Assembly: GCA_034003585.1 (NCBI GenBank)
Contig: JAVEYH010000168.1
Location: 1 to 5,708 of the forward strand
Source of the DNA: JAPXSY01 sp034003585
Lineage (GTDB): Bacteria; Verrucomicrobiota; Kiritimatiellia; RFP12; UBA1067
Direction of reading: 5' to 3'
DNA: 5,708 nucleotides
A model generated the notes under the pieces. That model was not told the DNA's origin and searched no databases. It saw nothing but the letters and a program-made list of their open reading frames with translations. Position 1 is the stretch's first letter. Each line of letters opens with the position of its first letter. This document shows positions 1 to 5,708 of the stretch, piece by piece. The position numbers and the translations under genes are program-made.

Positions 1-10
1 TATCCGCCGT

Positions 11-35
11 GTTTGGGGATGAGGATCGAACTCAT
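11..35 (-). other. T-arm-like hairpin, possible remnant of a tRNA or tmRNA 3' end
   Basis: Read on the minus strand, positions 35-19 form a 5-bp stem ATGAG/CTCAT around the 7-base loop TTCGATC. The loop and closing pair fit the T-arm consensus exactly: G53, TTCRANY, C61. Seven bases that could be an acceptor 3' strand follow (CCCCAAA, 18-12), but no CCA. The bases just before the stem are GGAAC, close to the GGAC that commonly precedes the T-arm in tmRNA. No anticodon arm with U33 and no matching acceptor 5' strand (TTTGGGG) can be found, so this is not an intact tRNA. It may be a 3' fragment such as an integration-site remnant, or chance. Confidence 0.25.
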
Positions 36-90
36 GTTCCAAGCATAGTCCCTTCGCGTTTTTCTGTCACTCAGAGAAATTAAAGGTTTC

Positions 91-130
91 GCAGTCCATC
101 CATTCTGTCCATCGTGTCCATTTCGTCCAT
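91..130. repeat. Degenerate 9-bp tandem repeat, consensus NNNGTCCAT
   Basis: GTCCAT occurs at 94-99, 107-112, 116-121 and 125-130. The last three units are exactly 9 bp apart (104-112, 113-121, 122-130). The first is separated from them by an extra CCAT at 100-103. It lies in the non-coding leader well upstream of the 940-residue gene. On the minus strand it reads ATGGACNNN. I recall similar intergenic repeats from PVC-group genomes, but this was not checked. Function unknown. Confidence 0.7.
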
Positions 131-169
131 GGGAACTCCGCCTTACTTTTCGCATTTAGTCTAAGTTTT

Positions 170-213
170 TTGCGCGTTTGTGCCTTGTGGAAAAGCCTCC
201 TAAGCGGTACAAC
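170..213 (+). promoter_or_regulatory. Promoter-like module of the 940-residue gene
   Basis: TTGCGC (170-175), TTGTGC (178-183) and TTGTGG (185-190) form a short repeat with 8- then 7-base spacing. Exactly 17 bp after TTGTGG comes TACAAC (208-213). Read as -35 and -10 boxes these match 3 of 6 and 4 of 6 bases of the sigma-70 consensus, which is weak alone. The stronger support is a second copy upstream of the gene at 4408, with 19 of 22 bases identical and the same 17-bp spacer. Transcription would start near 220, leaving a leader of roughly 65 bases. Confidence 0.45.
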
Positions 214-270
214 AGTAACACACATGGTAAACGGTTTGCATTGCTATCAGAAGGTTACGCAACGGGGATA

Positions 271-276
271 AAGAGG
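271..276 (+). promoter_or_regulatory. Ribosome binding site of the 940-residue gene
   Basis: AAGAGG ends 8 bases before the ATG at 285. It supports that start, which also opens directly into a good signal peptide. Confidence 0.6.
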
Positions 277-284
277 TCAAAACA

Positions 285-3107
285 ATGAGAATTTGGTTTA
301 TAAAATGGATGGGCATCGGGTTGGCAGTGTTTACGGTTCCGCAGGTTTTCGCGGCGGACGGCGTCTGGACCAATACGGCAGGCGGCAACTGGAACGACGT
401 GTCGAACTGGCAGGACGGGGGTGTTGCGGGTGGCTTGGAATATGGTGCGTCCTTTGCAAGCCAAGCGCCTACGGGTAGCGTGGTGGTTCTTCCTGAAGGA
501 GGCTTGATCGGAACAGTTGAGGGTGGGGCGCAGTTCACCTTGGGCAAAACGGGCAGCGGCGTCTTCTCTCTGAAAAACGCGAGTTCTTTTCTTGGCCTAT
601 GGCAGTTGAGTGGAGGAACATTGGAACTACTGGCCGAGGAGACGCAGCCCGCCTTCCTCATCAACGTCGAGATGTCCAATCAAACAGCGGTCTCCATACC
701 GACAGCAGGAACCTCTGCCGTTATTTCCAACCTCACGGGAAGTGCCGAACTGATCAAGAGCGGGAACGGCATTCTGTCCGTGAAAAGGACAGACAGCGCG
801 AGCGTCATCACGATTAGCCAAGGTACACTCGCCGTATCTTCCTGGGTGCCCTCATCCGTGCCGGCCGAAGGCGCTTGGTTCCATGTCGACGCGACGGTGT
901 CGTCGAGCGTCGTCATCCGGAACCCGTTAAACGGAACGAATTTTGTGGAAACCTGGGGAGACGCCCGCTATGCAAGCAACCCCGCGCTCTATACCGAATA
1001 TTCCAATAACGGCATTGCTGCAACGCGTCCGTTTATACGGGCGAATGTCCTGAACGGCAGAGCGGTCATGGATTTCGGTTCGCTCTACCACCCCACGTTA
1101 GCGCCAGGAGGTTACGGCGGGAATTTGCCTTGGCATCACGCATCTGCGACCATCCGCGAGTGTTTCCTTGTGTTCAGCGACTCCCCCGATTCCCCGGGGT
1201 ACTACTCCAACCTGCTTGGCGGTGACGGCTTCATTCGTGGCGTTTCCGGCCAACTGATACAGCCTACGACTACAGCCCAGAACATCGCTCTGCAAACAGG
1301 CGATTGGACGGTTGACGGGGAATCCGTGAATCCCACAACGTATTGTCTGACGCCTGGGTTTCATGTGGTTTCCTTTGCGGTGACTCAGGCGGTCACAGCC
1401 TCGGCCTTTGCGAAATGGACCTATGGCCGCGGCGGGCAGCAACTGGCGGAGGTGCTGATTTATACAAACGCGCTGACAGCTGCAAAACGGCGGCAGAATA
1501 CGGATTACCTTTCCTACAAGTGGTTCGCACGACTGCCCCCCGTAGCGAGTGTTCTGACGCTCAATAACGGCTGTGCTGTGGCGGTCGCGGATGGCGATTC
1601 CACCACTGTCAACACCCTTGTCATAAATGGGAATACGGTGAAGACCGGCGGCGGCACCTTGACCGCCGGAACTATCAGCGGTGATATGCTGACCATTTCA
1701 AACGGCCTGGTCAGGCAGACAAGCGACACCGGGCATCTCCAGTTGATGTCCTTTGGCAGCAACGCAACCTTGACGGTCGAAGGGGCTGCAGCCAGTCTGT
1801 CTTTGGACCGGATCGAAGCCAACGGCTCGGTGACCAAAACGGGCAACGGAGCGGTGACGGTCGGCACTTTAGGTGAAGGCGTGAGCAATATTGTTGTGGA
1901 GGGCGGCCGTTTCACAGTCTCGGGTTCGGGTGATTCGTATTTCAGGAATTACCGGGAGCCGTGGTTCCATGTGGACGCGACGGTGTCGTCGAGCGTCGTC
2001 ATCCGGAACCCGTTAAACGGAACGAATTTTGTGGAAACCTGGGGAGACGCCCGCTATGCAAGCAACCCCGCGCTCTATACCGAATATTCCAATAACGGCA
2101 TTGCTGCAACGCGTCCGTTTATACGGGCGAATGTCCTGAACGGCAGAGCGGTCATGGATTTCGGTTCGCTCTACCACCCCACGTTAGCGCCAGGAGGTTA
2201 CGGCGGGAATTTGCCTTGGCATCACGCATCTGCGACCATCCGCGAGTGTTTCCTTGTGTTCAGCGACTCCCCCGATTCCCCGGGGTACTACTCCAACCTG
2301 CTTGGCGGTGACGGCTTCATTCGTGGCGTTTCCGGCCAACTGATACAGCCTACGACTACAGCCCAGAACATCGCTCTGCAAACAGGCGATTGGACGGTTG
2401 ACGGGGAATCCGTGAATCCCACAACGTATTGTCTGACGCCTGGGTTTCATGTGGTTTCCTTTGCGGTGACTCAGGCGGTCACAGCCTCGGCCTTTGCGAA
2501 ATGGACCGATGGCCGCGGCGGGCAGCAACTGGCGGAAGTCATCATCCATACGAACGGTTTGACGGTTGCAGAACGGCAGAATATCAACGGTTATCTGCGC
2601 TCCAAATGGTTAGGGCTTTTGCAGCCGTTAGCCTCGGTCCGCGTGGCGGCAGGGAGTGAAATGCTCCTTTCGGCCAACGCGCTGGCGGTCGCCACGCTGG
2701 CAGGCGCAGGCACGGTTACGGTGCCAAGCATAACGGCATCCACGTTATCGGCCGGCGACGTGGAAGGCTCGACGAGAACGCTCTCGCTGTCTGGCGATCT
2801 GGACGTGGCTGACGGCGCGACCGTAACGGTGGATATTGTCCTGCCCAGCTGTGACTGCGTTGACGTCGGCGGAACGTTGCGGATTCTCGGCGGCGGAACG
2901 TTCGTTGTTAACTGTGATGCGCATGGACTGGCCGGCATAAAGTCTCCGCCGGTATTCACTTTCGCGGCGATCGAAGGGACTGCTAACCTAGCGGCTTGGA
3001 AGGTCACAGGCAGCGTCTGCTCGCGATATACGGTAAAACCTGTTGTCGAGGAAAACTCGCTTCGGTTTGCGTTTGCCAGCAAAGGGTTGGTGCTGACACT
3101 GCAATAG
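285..3107 (+). CDS. Exported protein with autotransporter-associated beta-strand repeats and two near-identical LamG-like modules
   Basis: Predicted Sec-exported, surface or secreted protein of 940 residues. Residues 1-23 are a signal peptide: basic start, hydrophobic core, likely cleavage after VFA (23/24). The mature protein opens with the GGNWNDVSNW style typical of these beta-rich proteins. Beta-strand repeat (PATR-like) motifs K-[ST]-G-x-G lie at residues 88, 158, 453 and 518. Two LamG/concanavalin-A-like jelly-roll modules cover about 198-415 and 560-778. Each ends in the family-like pattern AEV-I-x-TN-x-LT followed by YLxxKW (W413 and W775). The two modules share residues 198-389 / 560-751 with a single amino-acid change (Tyr380 to Asp742). 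The C-terminal 160 residues are beta-rich, with no autotransporter barrel, LPXTG or PEP-CTERM-like tail, so the anchoring is unclear. No catalytic motif is seen; glycan or surface binding is inferred from fold resemblance. It is followed 44 bp later by a GH5-like enzyme gene. Confidence 0.8.
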   Translation: MRIWFIKWMGIGLAVFTVPQVFAADGVWTNTAGGNWNDVSNWQDGGVAGGLEYGASFASQAPTGSVVVLPEGGLIGTVEGGAQFTLGKTGSGVFSLKNASSFLGLWQLSGGTLELLAEETQPAFLINVEMSNQTAVSIPTAGTSAVISNLTGSAELIKSGNGILSVKRTDSASVITISQGTLAVSSWVPSSVPAEGAWFHVDATVSSSVVIRNPLNGTNFVETWGDARYASNPALYTEYSNNGIAATRPFIRANVLNGRAVMDFGSLYHPTLAPGGYGGNLPWHHASATIRECFLVFSDSPDSPGYYSNLLGGDGFIRGVSGQLIQPTTTAQNIALQTGDWTVDGESVNPTTYCLTPGFHVVSFAVTQAVTASAFAKWTYGRGGQQLAEVLIYTNALTAAKRRQNTDYLSYKWFARLPPVASVLTLNNGCAVAVADGDSTTVNTLVINGNTVKTGGGTLTAGTISGDMLTISNGLVRQTSDTGHLQLMSFGSNATLTVEGAAASLSLDRIEANGSVTKTGNGAVTVGTLGEGVSNIVVEGGRFTVSGSGDSYFRNYREPWFHVDATVSSSVVIRNPLNGTNFVETWGDARYASNPALYTEYSNNGIAATRPFIRANVLNGRAVMDFGSLYHPTLAPGGYGGNLPWHHASATIRECFLVFSDSPDSPGYYSNLLGGDGFIRGVSGQLIQPTTTAQNIALQTGDWTVDGESVNPTTYCLTPGFHVVSFAVTQAVTASAFAKWTDGRGGQQLAEVIIHTNGLTVAERQNINGYLRSKWLGLLQPLASVRVAAGSEMLLSANALAVATLAGAGTVTVPSITASTLSAGDVEGSTRTLSLSGDLDVADGATVTVDIVLPSCDCVDVGGTLRILGGGTFVVNCDAHGLAGIKSPPVFTFAAIEGTANLAAWKVTGSVCSRYTVKPVVEENSLRFAFASKGLVLTLQ
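876..1450 (+). repeat. Intragenic direct repeat, copy 1 (575 bp)
   Basis: This segment of the 940-residue gene encodes most of the first LamG-like module. It matches 1962-2536 at a fixed, in-frame offset of 1086 bp (362 codons). I find only two differences by eye: 887 C versus 1973 G (silent, Val) and 1422 T versus 2508 G (Tyr to Asp). The match starts abruptly at the Trp198 codon and ends abruptly after 1450. Confidence 0.93.
1962..2536 (+). repeat. Intragenic direct repeat, copy 2 (575 bp)
   Basis: Second copy of the segment at 876-1450, encoding most of the second LamG-like module from Trp560. Immediately downstream (2537-2609 versus 1451-1523) the modules remain homologous but fall to about 63% nucleotide identity (46 of 73 bases by hand count). 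The upstream flanks are unrelated. Confidence 0.93.
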
Positions 3108-3142
3108 CCGGATGCGATACGGAACCCTTCAGAGTGAGAAAT

Positions 3143-3147
3143 GAGGA
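3143..3147 (+). promoter_or_regulatory. Ribosome binding site fixing the start of the GH5-like gene
   Basis: GAGGA lies 4 bases before the ATG at 3152. The frame stays open further upstream to 2996, but that start would overlap the previous gene by over 100 bases and destroy the twin-arginine signal. 3152 is therefore preferred. Confidence 0.6.
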
Positions 3148-3151
3148 AAGA

Positions 3152-4204
3152 ATGCGAAGAAAATCAGTATGCGTGACGCGCCGCGAAACCTTGAATCTCG
3201 GCATATGCGCTTTGGCTGGCCTGGCGACAAGGAACTCCTTTGGCGCTTGGGAAGCACGTTCAGGGATCACCCCGATTCAGAGCCTTTCCGCAGCAGCAAA
3301 GGCCATTCGCGACAAGATCAACTTGCGAGCGTCCGATGGCTGTAGCCATATTTACGGTTTCAATTATCAGCCGAGCTGGGGGTCCAACGGAGTGACGGTC
3401 TGGGGCGAAAAGTATGACCCCAAGAAATACCGCGAAGAGCTGGCGTTGGGGAAAAAGTACTTCCCGAAAATGAACGCCGTGCGGATCTGGTTGTCCTGGA
3501 GTTCGTACCGCACAGATCCGGCGCGTTTTGTCCGCCAGTTTCAACAGGCGGTCGAAATTTGCGGCGAGCTCGACCTGTTGGTCGTGCCTGTGCTGTTCAA
3601 CCGCTGGGTTGGGAATCCAGTCTGGGATGTGGTCTCGGATTCGGAAATGGCAGCAGATTTCGCTGCGACGTTCGTACCCTTTGTGCGCGACGTGGTCGCG
3701 CCGCTGAAGGGCGACAGCCGAATTCTGGCTTGGGATCTTTGTAATGAGCCGCCTCTTCGCGGTGGCGAGCTTCAGTGGCTGGGCAACCTCCAGAAAACCG
3801 TCAAACAAATTGATCCCTGCTCGTGGACGTGCATCGGCACGGTCACCGTTGACCAAACCCGTCAGTGCGCGCCTTATCAGGACATTCTGACACCGCACCT
3901 CTATTTCGGCGGATACCCGGATTATGTCCAGCTCGCGAAAGAGGTGGGGAAGTCGCTGATATCGACGGAGTGCTGCTGGGGCTCGCTCGACGACAGCGTG
4001 CGCGTCCAGCGGGTCCGGGACGAGCTCGGAGCACTAAAGACTCATAAGATCGGATTCTTTCCGCATGCGCTTTACGAGAGCCTCGTGGCCGACCTGCACC
4101 GGCCGCAGTACGGCTTTGTGGACAAGCCCGGTTATATGGCGTTCATCCATATGGACGGCTCATTGCGGTCTGGTCACGACGTGTACAACGTCTTCACAGA
4201 TTGA
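3152..4204 (+). CDS. Tat-exported glycoside hydrolase, GH5 / clan GH-A (endo-beta-mannosidase-like)
   Basis: Predicted retaining beta-glycosidase of 350 residues with a TIM-barrel fold. The N-terminus has a twin-arginine signal: TRRETLNLG at 9-17, then the hydrophobic stretch ICALAGLA; the cleavage site is unclear. Clan GH-A landmarks appear in the right order. They are Arg111 in AVRIW, the acid/base Asn198-Glu199-Pro200 (WDLCNEP), His249-x-Tyr251 (TPHLYF) and the candidate nucleophile Glu273 (STECCWG). It resembles the endo-1,4-beta-mannosidase-like group, but mannan specificity is a guess; a glucan or another beta-glycan is equally possible. The mature part has eight cysteines, three touching the catalytic motifs (197, 274, 275). 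The usual late Trp of GH5 is not obvious; GFFPHALYES stands there instead. With only 44 bp and no terminator after the upstream gene, co-transcription is likely. Confidence 0.75.
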   Translation: MRRKSVCVTRRETLNLGICALAGLATRNSFGAWEARSGITPIQSLSAAAKAIRDKINLRASDGCSHIYGFNYQPSWGSNGVTVWGEKYDPKKYREELALGKKYFPKMNAVRIWLSWSSYRTDPARFVRQFQQAVEICGELDLLVVPVLFNRWVGNPVWDVVSDSEMAADFAATFVPFVRDVVAPLKGDSRILAWDLCNEPPLRGGELQWLGNLQKTVKQIDPCSWTCIGTVTVDQTRQCAPYQDILTPHLYFGGYPDYVQLAKEVGKSLISTECCWGSLDDSVRVQRVRDELGALKTHKIGFFPHALYESLVADLHRPQYGFVDKPGYMAFIHMDGSLRSGHDVYNVFTD

Positions 4205-4247
4205 CGGTGGTTGTCGGTGCGCATCCCCTCTTGCGTCTGATTCTGCC

Positions 4248-4268
4248 GAAAGGTGGTCACCCACTTTC
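4248..4268. other. Bulged hairpin after the GH5-like gene, weak terminator or IS-end remnant
   Basis: GAAAG, a bulged G, then TGG pairs with CCACTTTC around the loop TCAC, an 8-bp stem with one bulge. No T-run follows, so intrinsic termination is doubtful. The core GGTGGTCACC with flanking CGAAA resembles, from memory, repeats found at ends of some IS21-family elements. No transposase is nearby. Confidence 0.25.
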
Positions 4269-4306
4269 AGAACTGACCTCCTTGTTTGTCATGTGCAGCA
4301 GTCATG

Positions 4307-4350
4307 TTGCGCAGTTGCGCCTTGTGGATTCTCTCCCTCGGCGATATAAC
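4307..4350 (+). promoter_or_regulatory. Promoter-like module of the six-hairpin glycosidase gene
   Basis: TTGCGC (4307-4312), TTGCGC (4315-4320) and TTGTGG (4322-4327) are followed after exactly 17 bp by TATAAC (4345-4350), 5 of 6 bases of the -10 consensus. The stretch 4307-4328 matches 170-191 upstream of the first gene at 19 of 22 positions. Transcription would start near 4357, giving a leader of about 50 bases. Confidence 0.55.
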
Positions 4351-4394
4351 CATGACACGCAGGTTCGAAAGGACGGCGGTTTTGCCAGATAAAG

Positions 4395-4400
4395 AAGGAG
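4395..4400 (+). promoter_or_regulatory. Ribosome binding site deciding between GTG 4405 and ATG 4408
   Basis: AAGGAG is 4 bases from the GTG at 4405 and 7 bases from the ATG at 4408. The ATG has the better spacing and the commoner start codon, so it is chosen. The difference is one residue. Confidence 0.65.
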
Positions 4401-4407
4401 CCACGTG

Positions 4408-5649
4408 ATGTTTTCAAAACGGGGATTCAGCGTCGTATGCGCACTGGGGTTGGCTGCCGCGACAGGGGGCGCGGCCACGATGACCATTACGCCAAAGGCG
4501 GGCGTGCCAAAGGACAGCGCGTCGCTGGCCGAGGCGAAGGCGTGGCTGGAGACGAAAGTTCCCGCGATGATCTCCGCGTGCCGCCGCACGATGGGGGACG
4601 GCACCGCCGCCTACCCCCCTCAAGTCGGCAGCGGGTACGAGGCCTTCTGGCTGCGCGATTACGCCTACATCCTCGAAGGCGGTGCCCTGTATATACCGCA
4701 AGCAGAACTGCTCGCCGCCGTGCAGGTTTTCCTTAACGCCCAGCGTGCGGACGGCGCGTGTGTGGACTGCGTGAAGTTCGACGGAACGCCGATCTACAAG
4801 CCTGGTTATGGCAGCATGGGTGAGAATCCGGTCGCTGACGGCTCTCCGTTCACGGTCGCCGTCGTCTATCTGACGTGGAAAGCGACGGGGGCGGCGTCGC
4901 TCTTGGCTACGAACATACTGGACAAACTGGTGCTGGCGATGGAGGTCGTGCCGCGCAATCCTGTCACGGGCCTGGTCTTCATCGATCCCGCCAAGGCGTG
5001 GGACCGGTGCGCCTACGGGTTCACGGACTCGATCCGCAAGACCGGCGACTGTTTCTTTGAGTCGCTTCTGGAGGTCGAGGCCTCGACGCGGCTGGCTGAG
5101 ATGCTGACGGCGGCGGGACGCGCACAGGACGCGCAGACTTTCACGCAACGGGCATCGGCTGTAACCGAGCAGATCAATACCGTCTTTTGGGACGAGACCC
5201 TTCGGCTATACCGCGCGGCGACTGTGCGGTGCAAAGAGGGAGACGTCTGGGGCTCGGCTTTCGCGGTATGGCTCGGCGTCGCGCCGTCCGAGCGCGCCGA
5301 CAAGATCGCCGCCGCCCTCAAGGCGAACCATACGGGGCTGACTCAGAAGGGGCAGCTCCGCCACACCCCGCCCGGCGTGTATTGGGAAATGGGCTGCACG
5401 CGGGACACCTATCAGAACGGCGGATTCTGGGGAACACCGGTCGGTTGGTATGCCGTCGCGCTGAACCGGATCGATCCCGCTTTGGCCGATCAGGTGATCA
5501 TCGACCTCGTGAACGACTTTGCGACCCGGGGCGTTGGCGAATGGGTGTTCGGCGACCGCGTCGCCCTGCCGCAAGGTTACCTGTCCAGCGCGACTTTGCC
5601 GCTGGCCGGCATGCGCCGGCTGAAGGACGAACGGGAAAAGAAGAGGTGA
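4408..5649 (+). CDS. Sec-exported (alpha/alpha)6-barrel glycosidase, six-hairpin superfamily
   Basis: Predicted periplasmic or secreted glycosidase of 413 residues. Residues 1-23 look like a signal peptide: Lys4-Arg5, a hydrophobic core, and cleavage near GGAA (22/23). The mature chain is helical with six-hairpin-type motifs in order. These are FWLRDYAY (Trp81, Arg83, Asp84), an acidic helix DSIRKTGDCFFESLLEVEAS, WGSAFAVWLG, YWEMG (Glu327), YQNGGFWGTPVGW (335 on) and a late GEWVFGD (Glu378, Asp383). WLRD and the YQNG-type motif recall GH63, trehalase-like and mannosylglycerate-hydrolase-like enzymes. Asp84 plus Glu327 or Glu378 are candidate catalytic residues by analogy only. Exact family and substrate cannot be fixed, and a phosphorylase or debranching-like role is possible. 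About 413 residues suits a lone catalytic barrel without binding modules. It appears richer in G+C than the first gene. It has its own promoter-like module. Confidence 0.7.
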   Translation: MFSKRGFSVVCALGLAAATGGAATMTITPKAGVPKDSASLAEAKAWLETKVPAMISACRRTMGDGTAAYPPQVGSGYEAFWLRDYAYILEGGALYIPQAELLAAVQVFLNAQRADGACVDCVKFDGTPIYKPGYGSMGENPVADGSPFTVAVVYLTWKATGAASLLATNILDKLVLAMEVVPRNPVTGLVFIDPAKAWDRCAYGFTDSIRKTGDCFFESLLEVEASTRLAEMLTAAGRAQDAQTFTQRASAVTEQINTVFWDETLRLYRAATVRCKEGDVWGSAFAVWLGVAPSERADKIAAALKANHTGLTQKGQLRHTPPGVYWEMGCTRDTYQNGGFWGTPVGWYAVALNRIDPALADQVIIDLVNDFATRGVGEWVFGDRVALPQGYLSSATLPLAGMRRLKDEREKKR

Positions 5650-5683
5650 CCCCGACGCCCTGCAATCGGTTGGTGGGCGGGAA

Positions 5684-5708
5684 ATGAGAGAAAAGCACAC
5701 AGCGGTGA
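5684..5708 (+). CDS. Possible start of a downstream gene, cut by the window edge
   Basis: An ATG 35 bases after the previous stop opens a frame (MREKHTAV) that runs to the window end. A purine/G-rich stretch (GGGCGGG, 5675-5681) precedes it but is a poor ribosome binding site. Eight codons are too few to judge. The short gap after the six-hairpin gene would suit an operon continuing downstream. Confidence 0.2.

Larger units (their letters stand above)
4205..4407. other. Intergenic region between the two enzyme genes
   Basis: No credible gene is seen here. It holds a bulged hairpin at 4248-4268 and an imperfect 13-bp direct repeat (GTCATGTGCAGCA at 4288-4300, GTCATGTTGCGCA at 4301-4313, 10 of 13 identical). 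The promoter-like module and ribosome binding site of the next gene follow. Together these suggest that the gene at 4408 has its own transcription unit. Confidence 0.6.

Noticed and set aside
11..90. Complete tRNA on the minus strand
   Set aside because: The bases where the anticodon arm should be do not pair, U33 is missing and no acceptor 5' strand exists.
80..130. Minus-strand 16-residue frame MDEMDTMDRMDGLRNL
   Set aside because: It is just the GTCCAT repeat read as ATGGACNNN, with no convincing ribosome binding site; repeat sequence explains it fully.
876..2536. The 575-bp repeats as a mobile element
   Set aside because: They are in frame within one gene, encode a structural module, and have no inverted ends, target duplication or transposase.
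2996..3151. Upstream extension of the GH5-like gene
   Set aside because: It overlaps the previous gene by 112 bases and buries the twin-arginine signal; the ATG at 3152 has a ribosome binding site.
3260..3898. 212-codon minus-strand open frame
   Set aside because: It lies opposite the GH5-like gene, whose catalytic motifs prove the + strand frame; the minus translation is arginine- and histidine-rich and shows no domain.
4414..5148. 244-codon minus-strand open frame
   Set aside because: It is antisense to the six-hairpin gene, arises from high G+C and has an arginine-rich, repetitive composition typical of shadow frames.
5605..5620. GCCGGC-ATGC-GCCGGC hairpin near the end of the last gene
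   Set aside because: It lies inside the coding sequence with no T-run; codon composition accounts for it.
5650..5681. CGCCC/GGGCG pairing after the last stop as a terminator
   Set aside because: Only five pairs, a 14-base loop and no T-run follow.

Overview
The window looks like part of a PVC-superphylum genome, most likely Kiritimatiellota, Lentisphaerota or Verrucomicrobiota. The clues are an exported protein built from autotransporter-associated beta-strand repeats and LamG-like jelly-roll modules, exported glycoside hydrolases beside it, and short degenerate intergenic repeats. This placement is inferred from protein style; no marker gene is present.

Layout, all genes on the + strand. 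Positions 1-284 are non-coding. They hold a perfect tRNA/tmRNA T-arm-like hairpin on the minus strand (19-35), a 9-bp GTCCAT repeat (91-130) and a promoter-like module (170-213). A 940-residue Sec-exported protein follows (285-3107). Inside it a 575-bp segment occurs twice, 1086 bp apart, with only two differences. A 350-residue Tat-type exported enzyme with a GH5/clan GH-A style catalytic layout starts 44 bp later (3152-4204) and is probably co-transcribed. A 203-bp gap (4205-4407) carries a weak hairpin and a second promoter-like module matching the first. A 413-residue Sec-exported (alpha/alpha)6-barrel, 'six-hairpin' type glycosidase follows (4408-5649). The last 25 bases could be the start of another gene.

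Working together: the cluster reads as a small exported carbohydrate-handling unit. One large surface or secreted protein may bind or scaffold glycan, and two exported enzymes of retaining-glycosidase and six-hairpin type may cut it. The substrate cannot be told from the sequence. The best regulatory evidence is that genes 1 and 3 carry the same upstream module: a TTGCGC-type tandem repeat running into TTGTGG, exactly 17 bp, then TAYAAC. This suggests two transcription units, gene 1 plus gene 2 and gene 3, under related promoters. No CRISPR array, rRNA, complete tRNA or transposase gene is visible.
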